Assembly (NCBI GenBank): GCA_016713925.1
Contig: JADJOH010000007.1
Location: 855,501-919,500 of the forward strand
From: Bacteroidota bacterium
Lineage (GTDB): Bacteria > Bacteroidota > Bacteroidia > AKYH767-A > OLB10
DNA length: 64,000 bases
Direction: 5' to 3'
Made by a program: the position numbers and the translations under genes. Shown in pieces: positions 20,080 through 28,175 of the stretch. Every line of letters starts with the position of its first letter. The stretch's first letter is position 1. The notes below the pieces were generated by a model. It saw only the letters and a program-made list of their open reading frames with translations, was not told the DNA's origin and did not search any database.

Positions 20080-21220
20080 ATGAGAATTGGAATTGTTTGT
20101 TATCCCACCTTTGGTGGAAGTGGAGTGGTAGCTACGGAATTGGGTAAGGCGCTGGCTGAAAAAGGGCATCGTATTCATTTTATAACCTATAGTCAACCCG
20201 TGCGCCTAGATTATTTTTCGGAGAATATCTCTTACCATGAAGTGGCCATCGCCAAATATCCCCTCTTTGATTATATTCCTTATGAAACCGCATTGACCAG
20301 TAAATTGGTGGATGTTGCTCGTTTCGAAGGGCTGGATATCTTGCATGTTCACTATGCTATTCCACATGCTTCGGTGGCGTATCTGGCTAAGCAGATTCTG
20401 GCGGTGCAGGGTATTGTATTGCCGGTAGTGACGACACTACATGGTACAGACATCACACTCGTTGGAAAAGATTCTTCGTATGAACCTGTAGTGACTTTCG
20501 CCATTAATCATTCGGATGGTGTGACGGCTGTTTCGGAGAGTCTGAAGAGAGACACATACAATAATTTCAAAATCACAAATGAAATTGAAGTCATTCCTAA
20601 TTTTATTGATTTGAAGCGATTTTCAAAAAAGGCTAAGGACCATTTCCGTAAAGCGATTGCTCCCAATGGAGAGCGACTGGTTGTGCATACTTCTAATTTC
20701 CGGAAGGTAAAGCGTGTACAAGACGTCGTTCACGTGTTTGATAAATTAAGAAAGGAGGTTCCGTCAAAATTATTATTGATTGGAGATGGACCGGAACGAC
20801 ATAATATTGAACAACTCTGCAGAGAGCTTAATTTATGTGATGATATTCGTTTTTTGGGGAAGCAGGAGATGATTGAAGAAATCCTTTCCATTTGTGACCT
20901 CTTTGTTATGCCTTCTGAAACCGAGAGTTTTGGATTGGCAGCTTTGGAGGCTATGGCCTGTCAGGTTCCTGTGATTTCATCCAATGCCGGTGGAATTCCG
21001 GAATTGAATATTCAAGGGGTCACCGGTTTTATGAGCAATGTGGGGATATTGAGGATATGGCAAAAATGCGGCGATCATACTAAAGGATGATGAGAGCTTG
21101 TGGAAATTTAAAGCACAGGCTTTATCACGAGCGAAGGAATTTGATATAGATGTCATCATGCCGCAGTATGAGAATTTTTATGCGCGCGTGATTGAATCCT
21201 CCTTGGCATTGAAAGCGTAA
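20080..21220 (+). CDS. bshA: N-acetyl-alpha-D-glucosaminyl L-malate synthase (bacillithiol synthesis), two frameshifts near the 3' end
   Basis: A GT4 glycosyltransferase that joins GlcNAc to L-malate, the first step to bacillithiol. Typical blocks: MRIGIVCYPTFGGSGVVATE at the N-terminus, HVHYAIPHA (~87), TTLHGTDITLVG (~115), HTSNFRKVKR (~203) and MPSETESFGLAALEAMA (~276). After GVTGFMSNVG the frame breaks. Restoring one G at ~21043 and one A at ~21065 gives a normal ending (DIEDMAKNAAIILKDDE to LALKA) with a stop at 21218-21220. Both lesions are homopolymers one base short. Confidence 0.92.
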
Positions 21221-21559
21221 TTATCCTCCTGCTTTTTTTGCTTTATAACCTTTCTCCAATAAAATGGTCAACACCTTTTCGCGGTGATCGCCCTGAATGA
21301 GAATTTCCCAATCCTTGGCTGTTCCCCCCACACCACATTTGGATTTTAACATTTTCGCCAGATCTTCCATCTCCTCATTTTTGCCGACAAAGCCACGTAT
21401 ACAGGTCACCACTTTTCCTCCGCCTTTACGCTCTAACCAGATTTTCAAATCCTGCTGTGATGGGGCAATGGAAGAAGTGGATACAACCTCTTTCTCTAAT
21501 TTAAAATCGGGATTCGTAGAATAGACAAGTCCGCCGGTTGAAGTTTTTTTCTTACTCAT
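21221..21559 (-). CDS. SUI1/eIF1-like translation factor (YciH family)
   Basis: 112 residues, disordered N-terminus then an SUI1 domain (~40-110) with VVTCIRGF, DLAKMLKSKCGVGGTAKDWE and IQGDHREKV, the hallmarks of bacterial YciH/eIF1-like proteins. In eukaryotes the homologue checks start-codon choice; the bacterial role is less clear. It begins 2 bp after the receptor gene start region's neighbour on the minus strand and ends exactly next to the corrected bshA stop. Confidence 0.9.
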   Translation of the reverse strand: MSKKKTSTGGLVYSTNPDFKLEKEVVSTSSIAPSQQDLKIWLERKGGGKVVTCIRGFVGKNEEMEDLAKMLKSKCGVGGTAKDWEILIQGDHREKVLTILLEKGYKAKKAGG

Positions 21560-21561
21560 GC

Positions 21562-24082
21562 TTAAAATTTAGCCTGTACCTTGAAATTTAGCAATCGGGA
21601 GGTGAGATAGTTGGGAATACCATATTGTCGTCCTGAAACATCAGTAATCCAGGTATAGGATATGGTGTTGCTCACTTGTAATAAATTAAATACTTCAAGA
21701 CTAAAAATAAGTGACTTTAAGTTCCGTACGACCGGGAGACGTGATTTATTTTCCTGATCCTCATCAATAGCAATTTTTGAGAAGCCGATATCAACACGAC
21801 GGTAAGAAGGGCCTCGAAGAAAATCTTTATAGCGATCCTTTCCCGGAGGTCCAAAGGGTAGACCTGTTCCGAAAATCAAATTCAGGTGCATACGCACAGT
21901 TGGGAATTTCGGAAGATAATCCTGAAAGAACATACTGAAGGTAAGCCGCTGATCGGTGGGTCGTGGAATATCTCCCGGCACTACTTTAAGACTATCGGTG
22001 ACAATATTATTAAATGTGAATCCGGGAACAATTTCTTCTCCTTCGGAATTAAAATATCTATAATATTCATCGTCATTCAGGTCTTCGGCAGTTTTCAGAT
22101 AGCCCAGTGAAACCCACGATTCAATACCGCTTACAAATTCACCGTTCACTCTTAAATCTAACCCTGTCGCATAGCCGTCAGCATTGTTTTTAGCAAGGTA
22201 ACGGATCCGGGTATTGTCCAGCTTGTAGGGAATAAGATTGTTCATCTTTTTATAATACACTTCGCTGGTCAGCTTAAACTCTCTCCCCCAGGCCAAAAAC
22301 TGGTAATCACTGCCCAAAACGAAATGAATGGATTGCTGCGATTCGATGTCCTTGTTTATCTGTCCTTCCAGATTGCGCAGCTCTCTGTAAAAGGGAGGCT
22401 GATAATAGATACCGGTGGCTGCTCTGAATGCAAGTCGCTTGTTCCATTTCGGACGGAAGGAAACTGAAGCGCGCGGACTGATGTTTAACTCTTCATTCAG
22501 ATCCCAGTAAGTACCTCTGATACCGATGGTGAAAACCGTTCTGTCAAGATTCCAGGTGTTTTGGAGATAGGCACTAAAGCGATTGGAAGTTAAACTGATT
22601 TTATTTTTTACGACACCATTCAACACGATTTGGAGATTCGGATCTGCGGGTTGCCCGGGTTGATCATTAGGATGAGGAACAGAATAATCAGCTGAATCAC
22701 GATATTGCCATTCATCCAATTGATCATTGATTTTTCCTGTTGTGCCTTTAATCCCCATTGCCATTGATGGTTGCGAACTCTGTATGTGCCAATATGTGAT
22801 GCATTACTCACAAAGGCATCCAGTTCATTCCGAGCATGATCGAGAAAGGCACCCACACCCCGGTTAAATGCTACATCACCAAAATCATCCGAGCCCAAAT
22901 CTCTTTCCAAGCTCATCTAAAAAATATTGACCCAATACATCAAAGAATTCCCGCTCTCTGGAGAAAAAGAGGATACGATGAATTTCAATTTCAAGCTATC
23001 ATTCACCTGGTGATTTATACTCAAGGCACCTGTAGATGTGAGGAATTCATCGATCTCCTGACCGTCAAAGAATACTGTAAATCGCAATGCTTCATTGATA
23101 CTTCCGAATTCCGTTTGCCGGGAAGAGGGGATAACATTAAATTGGTTCAATGAATAATGTCCGAGAAATGAAATATCCGTCTTCTTGCTCAGTTTAAAAT
23201 TTAAAACGGTTTGTATGTCGGTAAAGCGGGGTTTGTACTCTCCTTGTGTATCCAGTTTTTTTAATACAAATTGATTGGACCTGTGGCGGAACCAGTTAGC
23301 CATGTAAATTTTTCATTCTTGCTCGCACCTTCCAGATGTAAACCGGCACCTTGAAGACTGGCATAGGCACTTCCTGCAAATTTTTTAGGTGTCCGGTATT
23401 TGATATCCAGTACAGAACTCATTTTATCGCCGTACATCGCACTGAAGCCACCGGCACTGAAATTAATTTCTGAAACCAAATCGGGATTTATGAAACTCAA
23501 TCCTTCCTGCTGTCCGGCACGAACTAAAAATGGACGATAAATTTCAATATCATTCACATAAACGATATTCTCATCAAAACTTCCACCACGAACAGAATAA
23601 GTAGAGGAGAGTTCATTGTTTGAAACTACACCGGGCATGGTTTTCAAAAAACTCTCGAAGTTTCCGGAGATATTAGGCAACTGTTCTATGGTTCGTGGCT
23701 CTATTCGAATCACCGTAATATCACCCGGCCTTTCAGCTTCAATATTGACAGTGCCTAAGTCGCGTGAGGTACTTTTTAGTTGAATATTTAAGATACGCTC
23801 CTCTCCGGGATTCATTCGAATCATTCTCCTTTCCGTAGCGTACCCGATAAAAGAATAAATGATCAGCAAATCGCGATAGGGCGCCAGTTTGATTTCATAT
23901 TTTCCTTGCTGGTCAGTGATGCTCCCACCGGGTTCTCCATTAACTGAGACAGAAACAGCTTCAATGGCCTTGCCTGAAGAATCTTTAACCACACCACGCA
24001 ATAAAGCATCCTGAGCAGACATATCTGTTGTAAAAACAAACAGAAGGAGAACTGAAAAGAAGAGTGCTTTCAATTCTCTCAC
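21562..24082 (-). CDS. TonB-dependent outer membrane receptor, at least three frameshifts
   Basis: Read from 24082 downward: signal peptide (ends MSAQ), CarboxypepD_reg-like domain (LLRGVVKDSSGKAIEAVSVS), a plug with LPNISGNFESFLKTMPGV and YSVRGGSFDENIVYVNDIEI, and a beta-barrel ending NFKVQAKF with a C-terminal phenylalanine. The barrel is split into four frames, with breaks at ~23280, ~22917 and ~22700-22760. Family similarity continues across each break. The whole ~840-residue receptor is recognisable; either the assembly is wrong or it is a fresh pseudogene. Cargo unknown. It follows its companion CarboxypepD gene with a 4-bp overlap. Confidence 0.82.
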
Positions 24083-24744
24083 GGTCTTTTCGCGTCTTTC
24101 TTTTTAAAAGCCCCATCTTTCCATGCTTGAATAAAGGAAGCCCAGGCTAATGGATTTAACAATGTAATAGAAGGATATTGACCGGCTGTATACAATTGTG
24201 TTTGACGTTGCTGCAATGCCATTTTATAATTTATACTTCCATCAAAAGGAACCTGATCCTGTATTTCTTTCATAGAAGCCAATTCAAAATTACGCTGAGC
24301 CCGCTTCAAATCATCGCCGGGAAGCTTCAATTCCAGAAACGCCCGCTTGAATTCATCCCTACTGGGCCAGGGATAAACTGTTGCTTCTCTCAGATTGATA
24401 GTGTCTCGGGATAAGAGTTGAATGATGGAATAATATTTATCATCCAACGTGTCCGGTAAAATATAGGTTGCCGACTTATAACCGATGTATTGAAAATCGA
24501 TGGTATCCCCTTTCATTGCTACGAAGGAAAAGAATCCGTAATAATCAGTGATTGTTCCTCTTCTCGCATTTCTGATTATGACACTTGTAAACGGGATGGG
24601 CTGGAGCGAATCCGCACTCACTACTGCCCCGGAAAACTGGATGAGCAGTTTTTCGTCAATTGTTTTTTTCTGAGCTTTCATCTCGCTGAATCCTGTGAGG
24701 ATAAGGAAGATGGTGGCTATTACTAGTTTCTGAATTGATATCAT
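24079..24744 (-). CDS. Secreted CarboxypepD-regulatory-like domain protein
   Basis: 221 residues: signal peptide (ends MKAQ, ~25), a CarboxypepD_reg-like beta-sandwich (~36-110, FSGAVVSADSLQPIPFTSV, GTITDYYGFFSF, DTIDFQYIGY) and a charged helical tail. Such proteins often precede TonB-dependent receptors in Bacteroidota. Here its stop overlaps the receptor start by 4 bp, so it is likely an envelope partner. The precise function is unknown. Confidence 0.8.
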   Translation of the reverse strand: MISIQKLVIATIFLILTGFSEMKAQKKTIDEKLLIQFSGAVVSADSLQPIPFTSVIIRNARRGTITDYYGFFSFVAMKGDTIDFQYIGYKSATYILPDTLDDKYYSIIQLLSRDTINLREATVYPWPSRDEFKRAFLELKLPGDDLKRAQRNFELASMKEIQDQVPFDGSINYKMALQQRQTQLYTAGQYPSITLLNPLAWASFIQAWKDGAFKKKDAKRP

Positions 24745-25256
24745 TGTTCCGGCGAAATTACTTCATTAAATTTTTTATAACGTCTTTTTTAGAAAATTAT
24801 TGAAGATAGGAGAAAATGATTTTTCGGTTCAGTAACTCCAGTAGTTTGCATCCGGATAGTTTTTTACTTTTAAAAATGCTAATTCATCTTCAACTTTCAG
24901 GGTGAAATAGTTGGAAAAGAGGGGTCTTCAACCTGTTTCAATTCCTCGTGAATGGGATCAATTTTGAGTTAAACAGCCTATTTAAGGAGAAAAATCGATC
25001 ATTTAGCAAATGCTGTGTAATCATAATGTAAAAAACCAAAACAAGATCAATTTCGGTAAATGATTAATTGCTTTCAAACGTTTATCTATTGAGTGAATGT
25101 TAAAGCCATCTACAAGGATGGGATATGAACTTCCTCAAATAAATTGTTGATAAATCCTTCAATTTATTTGGTTAACGTACTGAAAGTCATGGTATTCTTT
25201 TGCCTCTATGGCATAGTATTTGATTCAAACAATAAACACACCCAAAACCCAATAAT
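24745..25256. other. Intergenic region without recognisable gene
   Basis: About 510 AT-rich bases between divergent genes. No tRNA, strong hairpin or coding frame is visible. It must hold the promoters of the CarboxypepD-receptor pair and the sigma factor gene. Confidence 0.6.
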
Positions 25257-25766
25257 ATGAGACAGTTAAAAATTACGCAATCCATAACCAATAGGGAAAG
25301 TGCATCGCTCGAAAAGTACCTGCAGGATATAGGAAAGGAGAATATGGTTACGCCACAGGAAGAAGTAGTATTAGCACAAAGAATCAGACAAGGCGATCAG
25401 GAAGCATTAGATAAATTAACCAGAGCAAACTTGCGTTTCGTGGTTTCTGTGGCCAAGCAATATCAAAATCAAGGCATGAGTTTACCGGACTTAATCAATG
25501 AAGGAAATCTTGGATTAATAAAAGCGGCATTCCTGCTTGATGAGTCCTTATCTGAAGATATCAATCGTTCCCTAAGTACACTTTCAAAAAGAGAAGCGGA
25601 GGTCATCAAGATGTTCTTTGGTATAGGAATTAAGCTAAGTATGTCTTTAGATGAGATAGGAATAGAATTAGGTTTAACCCGTGAAAGAGTCCGTCAAATC
25701 AAGGAAACCGGCCTTCGCCGCCTAAAGCATAACTCCAGGAACAAGTTATTAAAGACTTATTTATAA
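25257..25766 (+). CDS. Sigma-70 family factor lacking regions 2.2-3 (shortened RpoD)
   Basis: The N-terminus MRQLKITQSITNRESASLEK to NLRFVVSVAKQYQNQG...LPDLINEGNLGLIKAA is that of the Bacteroidota housekeeping sigma factor (regions 1.2-2.1 and start of 2.2). It then jumps in frame to FLLDESLSEDINRSL and a complete region 4 with the helix-turn-helix SLDEIGIELGLTRERVRQIK, ending NKLLKTYL. Compared with the ~287-residue family norm, about 118 residues are missing, covering the -10 recognition helix (2.3-2.4) and region 3. It cannot work as a normal sigma factor if the sequence is right. It may be a second rpoD-like copy, a real deletion, or a misassembly. Confidence 0.85.
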   Translation: MRQLKITQSITNRESASLEKYLQDIGKENMVTPQEEVVLAQRIRQGDQEALDKLTRANLRFVVSVAKQYQNQGMSLPDLINEGNLGLIKAAFLLDESLSEDINRSLSTLSKREAEVIKMFFGIGIKLSMSLDEIGIELGLTRERVRQIKETGLRRLKHNSRNKLLKTYL

Positions 25767-25788
25767 GCGATATATAAATTGAAATTAA

Positions 25789-25820
25789 AAATGGGCATCT
25801 TTATAGTTGCCCATTTTTTT
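25789..25820 (+). terminator. Rho-independent terminator of the sigma factor gene
   Basis: AAATGGGCA pairs with TGCCCATTT over a 10-base loop and is followed by TTTT. It lies 22 bp after the stop codon. Confidence 0.88.
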
Positions 25821-25889
25821 ATTGATATTAAGTGCATCGTCTCGTTTATTTTGAACAAAAACGGGATGTTCTCTGCTAATAGCTTTTTG

Positions 25890-26203
25890 TGATTCCGAGG
25901 CGATTCGTCTCGTCAAACTTTGTTAGACGAGATACTCGATTTATTTGATGCATTGATTTAATTGAATCGAACACCTGACCGGCTAAGCGTTTAAGTTGTG
26001 ATTCCGAGGCGATTCGACTCGTCAAACTTCGTCAGCGGAGTACGATCCATTACGGATTTATTTAAATGAATCGACACACCTGACCGGCTAAGCGTTTAAG
26101 TTGTGATTCCGAGGCGATTTGAACGCCTGACCGTCTCGTCAGCAGTAAAACCAACGGTTTAACTAAATGACGAGATGCTCTATCCAGCTGAGCGTTTAAA
26201 TTG
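25890..26203 (-). repeat. Tandem array of three degenerate tRNA-Arg-like units
   Basis: Units begin at 25890, 25999 and 26104, with the intact tRNA-Arg (26204) as the fourth; spacing is 109, 105 and 100 bp. Each unit starts with the tRNA 3' end (TGATTCCGAGGCGATT on the plus strand) and ends with a truncated D-arm region, AGCGTTTAA replacing the true 5' acceptor strand. In place of the anticodon arm they carry inserts with hairpins built on CTCGTC...GACGAG. The third unit also keeps GCTCTATCCAGCTGAGC, the D-arm. None can fold as a normal tRNA. Confidence 0.8.
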
Positions 26204-26277
26204 TGATTCCGAGGCGATTCGAACGCCTGACCGTCTGCTTAGAAGGCAGATGCTCTATCCAGCTGAGCTACGGAATC
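26204..26277 (-). tRNA. tRNA-Arg (anticodon TCT)
   Basis: 74 nt on the minus strand. The acceptor stem GATTCCG/CGGAATC is perfect, with discriminator A. D-stem is GCTC/GAGC, anticodon stem TCTGC/GCAGA with loop CTTCTAA, and T-arm AGGCG-TTCGAAT-CGCCT. CCA is not encoded. It is the intact end of a tandem array of decayed copies of itself. Confidence 0.95.
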
Positions 26278-26297
26278 AGTTCAAAATATCAAGGATG

Positions 26298-26305
26298 CAA
26301 ATTTA
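26298..26305 (-). promoter_or_regulatory. Putative -7 box of tRNA-Arg
   Basis: TAAATTTG on the minus strand matches TAnnTTTG exactly, 20 bp upstream of the tRNA 5' end. A possible TTTG -33 box is present but only 14 bp further upstream, shorter than usual. Confidence 0.45.
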
Positions 26306-26349
26306 TTCGAAATTTCAGGCAAAACCCCTTTTCAGGTTAAATTTTAATT

Positions 26350-26357
26350 TATCTTTG
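26350..26357 (+). promoter_or_regulatory. Putative -7 box of tRNA-Pro
   Basis: TATCTTTG matches TAnnTTTG exactly and is followed by C, 38 bp before the tRNA 5' end. The -33 box is degenerate. Confidence 0.5.
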
Positions 26358-26395
26358 CACCTCTCGAAAAAGCTACATAGCTATTTTTAGATTTT

Positions 26396-26469
26396 CGGGG
26401 TGTAGCGTAGCCCGGTATCGCGCCTGCTTTGGGAGCAGGAGGCCGTAGGTTCGAATCCTGCCACCCCGA
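26396..26469 (+). tRNA. tRNA-Pro (anticodon TGG)
   Basis: 74 nt. The acceptor CGGGGTG/CACCCCG is perfect with discriminator A. Anticodon stem is CCTGC/GCAGG with loop TTTGGGA, and the T-arm is GTAGG-TTCGAAT-CCTGC. Its last 16 bases plus the next base recur 213 bp downstream. Confidence 0.96.
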
Positions 26470-26488
26470 CAAAAGCCCATTCACCTGA

Positions 26489-26514
26489 ACCCTGCAAATG
26501 CAGGGTTTTCTTTT
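26489..26514 (+). terminator. Terminator of tRNA-Pro, inside the left palindrome arm
   Basis: ACCCTGC-aaat-GCAGGGT followed by TTTCTTTT, 20 bp after the tRNA 3' end. It forms part of the larger palindromic element. Confidence 0.75.
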
Positions 26515-26533
26515 AGGGCGGGTGTCATGTAGT

Positions 26534-26551
26534 GACAGGTCGCGACCTGTC
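26534..26551. repeat. Perfect palindrome GACAGGTCGCGACCTGTC
   Basis: An 18-bp perfect palindrome, the core of a dispersed family that recurs at 27637, 27775, 27825 and, as a variant, 27691 and 38033. Confidence 0.9.
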
Positions 26552-26642
26552 TTTACTTATGCCAGCCAAACAAAAGAAAAGACCACCGCAAGGTGGTTCA
26601 GGTGAATGGGCTTTTAGTTTCCCCCCGAAGAGGATCAGCGGA

Positions 26643-26659
26643 GTCTGCCGCAGGCAGAC
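26643..26659. repeat. Hairpin GTCTGCC-gca-GGCAGAC
   Basis: A perfect 7-bp stem with a 3-base loop, between the 145-bp palindrome and the second copy of the tRNA-Pro 3' end. The preceding CAGCGGAGT also occurs in the second degenerate tRNA-Arg unit (~26033). Confidence 0.7.
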
Positions 26660-26666
26660 GAGAGCT

Positions 26667-26683
26667 AATCCTGCCACCCCGAC
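26667..26683 (+). repeat. Second copy of the tRNA-Pro 3' end (17-bp direct repeat)
   Basis: AATCCTGCCACCCCGAC is identical to 26454-26470, covering the T-arm end, acceptor 3' strand and one flanking base. The direct repeats bracket a ~200-bp segment, as attL/attR or a target duplication would. Confidence 0.85.
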
Positions 26684-26712
26684 GCTGGGATTTCTAATAT
26701 GTAATTAGGTGT

Positions 26713-26739
26713 TTTTATTCTATTCCGGATAGAATAAAA
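26713..26739. terminator. Hairpin, possible weak terminator
   Basis: TTTTATTCTAT pairs with ATAGAATAAAA around a 5-base loop. The stem is AT-rich and there is no separate T-run, so termination is only possible, not certain. Confidence 0.4.
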
Positions 26740-26758
26740 GAGTTTTCCATTGATAGTC

Positions 26759-26766
26759 TACTTTTG
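26759..26766 (+). promoter_or_regulatory. Putative -7 box of deoD remnant
   Basis: TACTTTTG matches TAnnTTTG exactly, 45 bp before the ATG at 26812. Confidence 0.45.
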
Positions 26767-26811
26767 CCAAACTATTATATTTCTATCTTCAACCTCCCAA
26801 TAAATAATCGT

Positions 26812-27481
26812 ATGAGTTTACATATCAGTGCAGAAAATGGTCAAATTGCTCCGGTGGTTTTGATGCCGGGAGATCCTTTAAGAGCGAAATATATGGCAGA
26901 TAAGTTTCTGACGGAGAGTAATTTGGTGAGCAATACCCGAAACGTATTCTATTACACCGGCCTTTTTAATGGGGTGAGGATTACTATCGGAGCCAGTGGA
27001 ATGGGTTGTCCTTCGATTGGCATCTATTCTTATGAGCTTTATTCCTTCTATGATGTGCAATGTATTATACGGATCGGGACTGCCGGTGCCTATACCACTG
27101 ACTTAAAAGTTTACGATTTGGTGAATACTGAAAAAGCATTTTTTAAATCAGGGAAATTGCTTTTCTATTATTAACGAGACAGCGAAAAGCAGGGAGGTCA
27201 AATTGCAAACTGCAGCGATCCATTCCAGTGATGTTTTCTATAGAGCGAAACCGGGCGTTCCTCCTATAGCAAAAGACAATAATTGCCTTGCCGTCGAAAT
27301 GGAAGCCTTTGCCTTGTTTTCGACAGCCAGATATCTGAAAAAGATGGCAGGGACTCTCCTAACTATTTCGGATGTCATTCCAACGGGAGCTTGTATCTCG
27401 CCTCAGGAACGTGAACAAGCCCTACTGCCGATGATGGAACTGGCTTTGCATTCGGGAGTGAATATTATGGGTGGTTTATAA
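26812..27481 (+). pseudogene. deoD: Purine nucleoside phosphorylase, DeoD type, with internal deletion and frameshift
   Basis: Phosphorolysis of purine nucleosides in salvage. The N-terminal part MSLHISAENGQ...VVLMPGDPLRAKYMA, GASGMGCPSIGIYSYEL and IIRIGTAGAY carries the phosphate-binding residues. The C-terminal part has HSSDVFYR, the catalytic VEMEAFALF and the SDVIPTG block with the catalytic aspartate. The frame breaks at ~27150. It resumes as FSIINETAKSREVKLQTAAIH in another frame, about 20 residues short of the family. I chose ATG 26812 by alignment with the family start. Broken as it stands; decay and misassembly are both possible. Confidence 0.85.
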
Positions 27482-27636
27482 ATCCTTGAATAACAGTTTA
27501 TTAATTTCCATTACTATAGCCTTTTTGGTTTATATAGCTATATGCATTCTTAGGTATGCAGTTTCTGAAAAAAAATGCATATTCTATTGTGCATTCTTTG
27601 AAGTAAATACAAGAGTCTTTGTAAAAACTGATCTGC

Positions 27637-27664
27637 GTACCGACAGGTCGCGACCTGTCGGTAC
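27637..27664. repeat. 28-bp perfect palindrome, GACAGGTCGCGACCTGTC family
   Basis: The 18-bp core extended on both sides to GTACC...GGTAC, giving 28 bp of perfect self-complementarity. Confidence 0.9.
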
Positions 27665-27690
27665 TGACATTTCGAGTCAGATCCCGGTTG

Positions 27691-27710
27691 CGACAAGTCG
27701 TGACCTGTCG
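27691..27710. repeat. Imperfect member of the palindrome family
   Basis: CGACAAGTCGTGACCTGTCG, the core with two unpaired positions, inside copy 1 of the 136-bp unit. Confidence 0.75.
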
Positions 27711-27774
27711 GTAACAGAAATCGCCGATCTGCATGGGCAGATCAGCGATTGTTCAGGTTTGCGGTGAGGGAGGT

Positions 27775-27796
27775 ACGACAGGTCGCGACCTGTCGT
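27775..27796. repeat. 22-bp perfect palindrome, same family
   Basis: The 18-bp core flanked by AC and GT, opening copy 2 of the 136-bp unit. Confidence 0.88.
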
Positions 27797-27824
27797 TACG
27801 AACATCTCGAGTCATAATCCGGTT

Positions 27825-27846
27825 ACGACAGGTCGCGACCTTTCGT
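27825..27846. repeat. Near-perfect palindrome, same family
   Basis: Same 22-bp layout with one mismatch (CCTTTCGT in the right arm), the second palindrome of copy 2. Confidence 0.8.
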
Positions 27847-27897
27847 GAAACAGAAATCGCCGATCTGCATGGGCAGATCAGCGATTGTTGGGGTTTG

Positions 27898-27984
<87 letters not shown>

Positions 27985-27992
27985 GGCGGCTG

Positions 27993-28023
27993 CAAATTTA
28001 GTGAAACTGCTTCTCCTTCCAAA
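27993..28023 (-). promoter_or_regulatory. Promoter of tRNA-Ser
   Basis: On the minus strand TTTG (28023-28020), a 19-bp spacer and TAAATTTG (28000-27993), matching both Bacteroidota boxes, 8 bp before the tRNA 5' end. Confidence 0.65.
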
Positions 28024-28035
28024 CCTTATTTGTAT

Positions 28036-28065
28036 TTTGATGCCTCGATCTTGATTTTATCTTTG
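28036..28065 (+). promoter_or_regulatory. Promoter of the peptide transporter operon
   Basis: TTTG (28036-28039), an 18-bp spacer and TATCTTTG (28058-28065), an exact match to the Bacteroidota -33/-7 consensus, ~110 bp before the binding-protein start. Confidence 0.65.
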
Positions 28066-28175
28066 TCTTGATCAATAGGGAGTGGCAATTCCTTGGGAAT
28101 TCTGTGTTGTAGGATGTGTTACCTTGAGCTAATGCTATCTGAACCAATCAATAATAAATTAATACTCGAAAGAAG

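Larger units (their letters stand above)
26471..26615. mobile_element. 145-bp concentric palindromic element abutting tRNA-Pro
   Basis: Two 44-nt arms in inverted orientation (26471-26514 and 26572-26615). The outer 21 bp (starting AAAAGCCCATTCACC) and inner 9 bp (TTTTCTTTT) match perfectly. The middle 14 nt of each arm differ in sequence, yet each forms its own small hairpin (CCCTGC-aaat-GCAGGG; ACCACC-gcaa-GGTGGT). An 18-bp perfect palindrome lies at the exact centre (26534-26551). It starts one base after the tRNA. It encodes nothing. I infer a MITE-like or structured-RNA element; no target-site or transposase evidence beyond the flanking tRNA-end repeat. Confidence 0.6.

Noticed and set aside
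25890..26203. CRISPR array at the regularly spaced tRNA-like units
   Set aside because: Repeat units are ~100 bp, homologous to the adjacent tRNA-Arg and not separated by unique ~30-bp spacers; no cas genes are present.
26175..26390. 71-codon ORF across tRNA-Arg
   Set aside because: It reads through the tRNA array on the opposite strand; the repeated amino acids are translated tRNA copies.
27471..27767. Two overlapping ORFs (plus and minus) over the palindrome region
   Set aside because: Their sequence is translated palindrome and hairpin DNA; no family resemblance and no reliable start.
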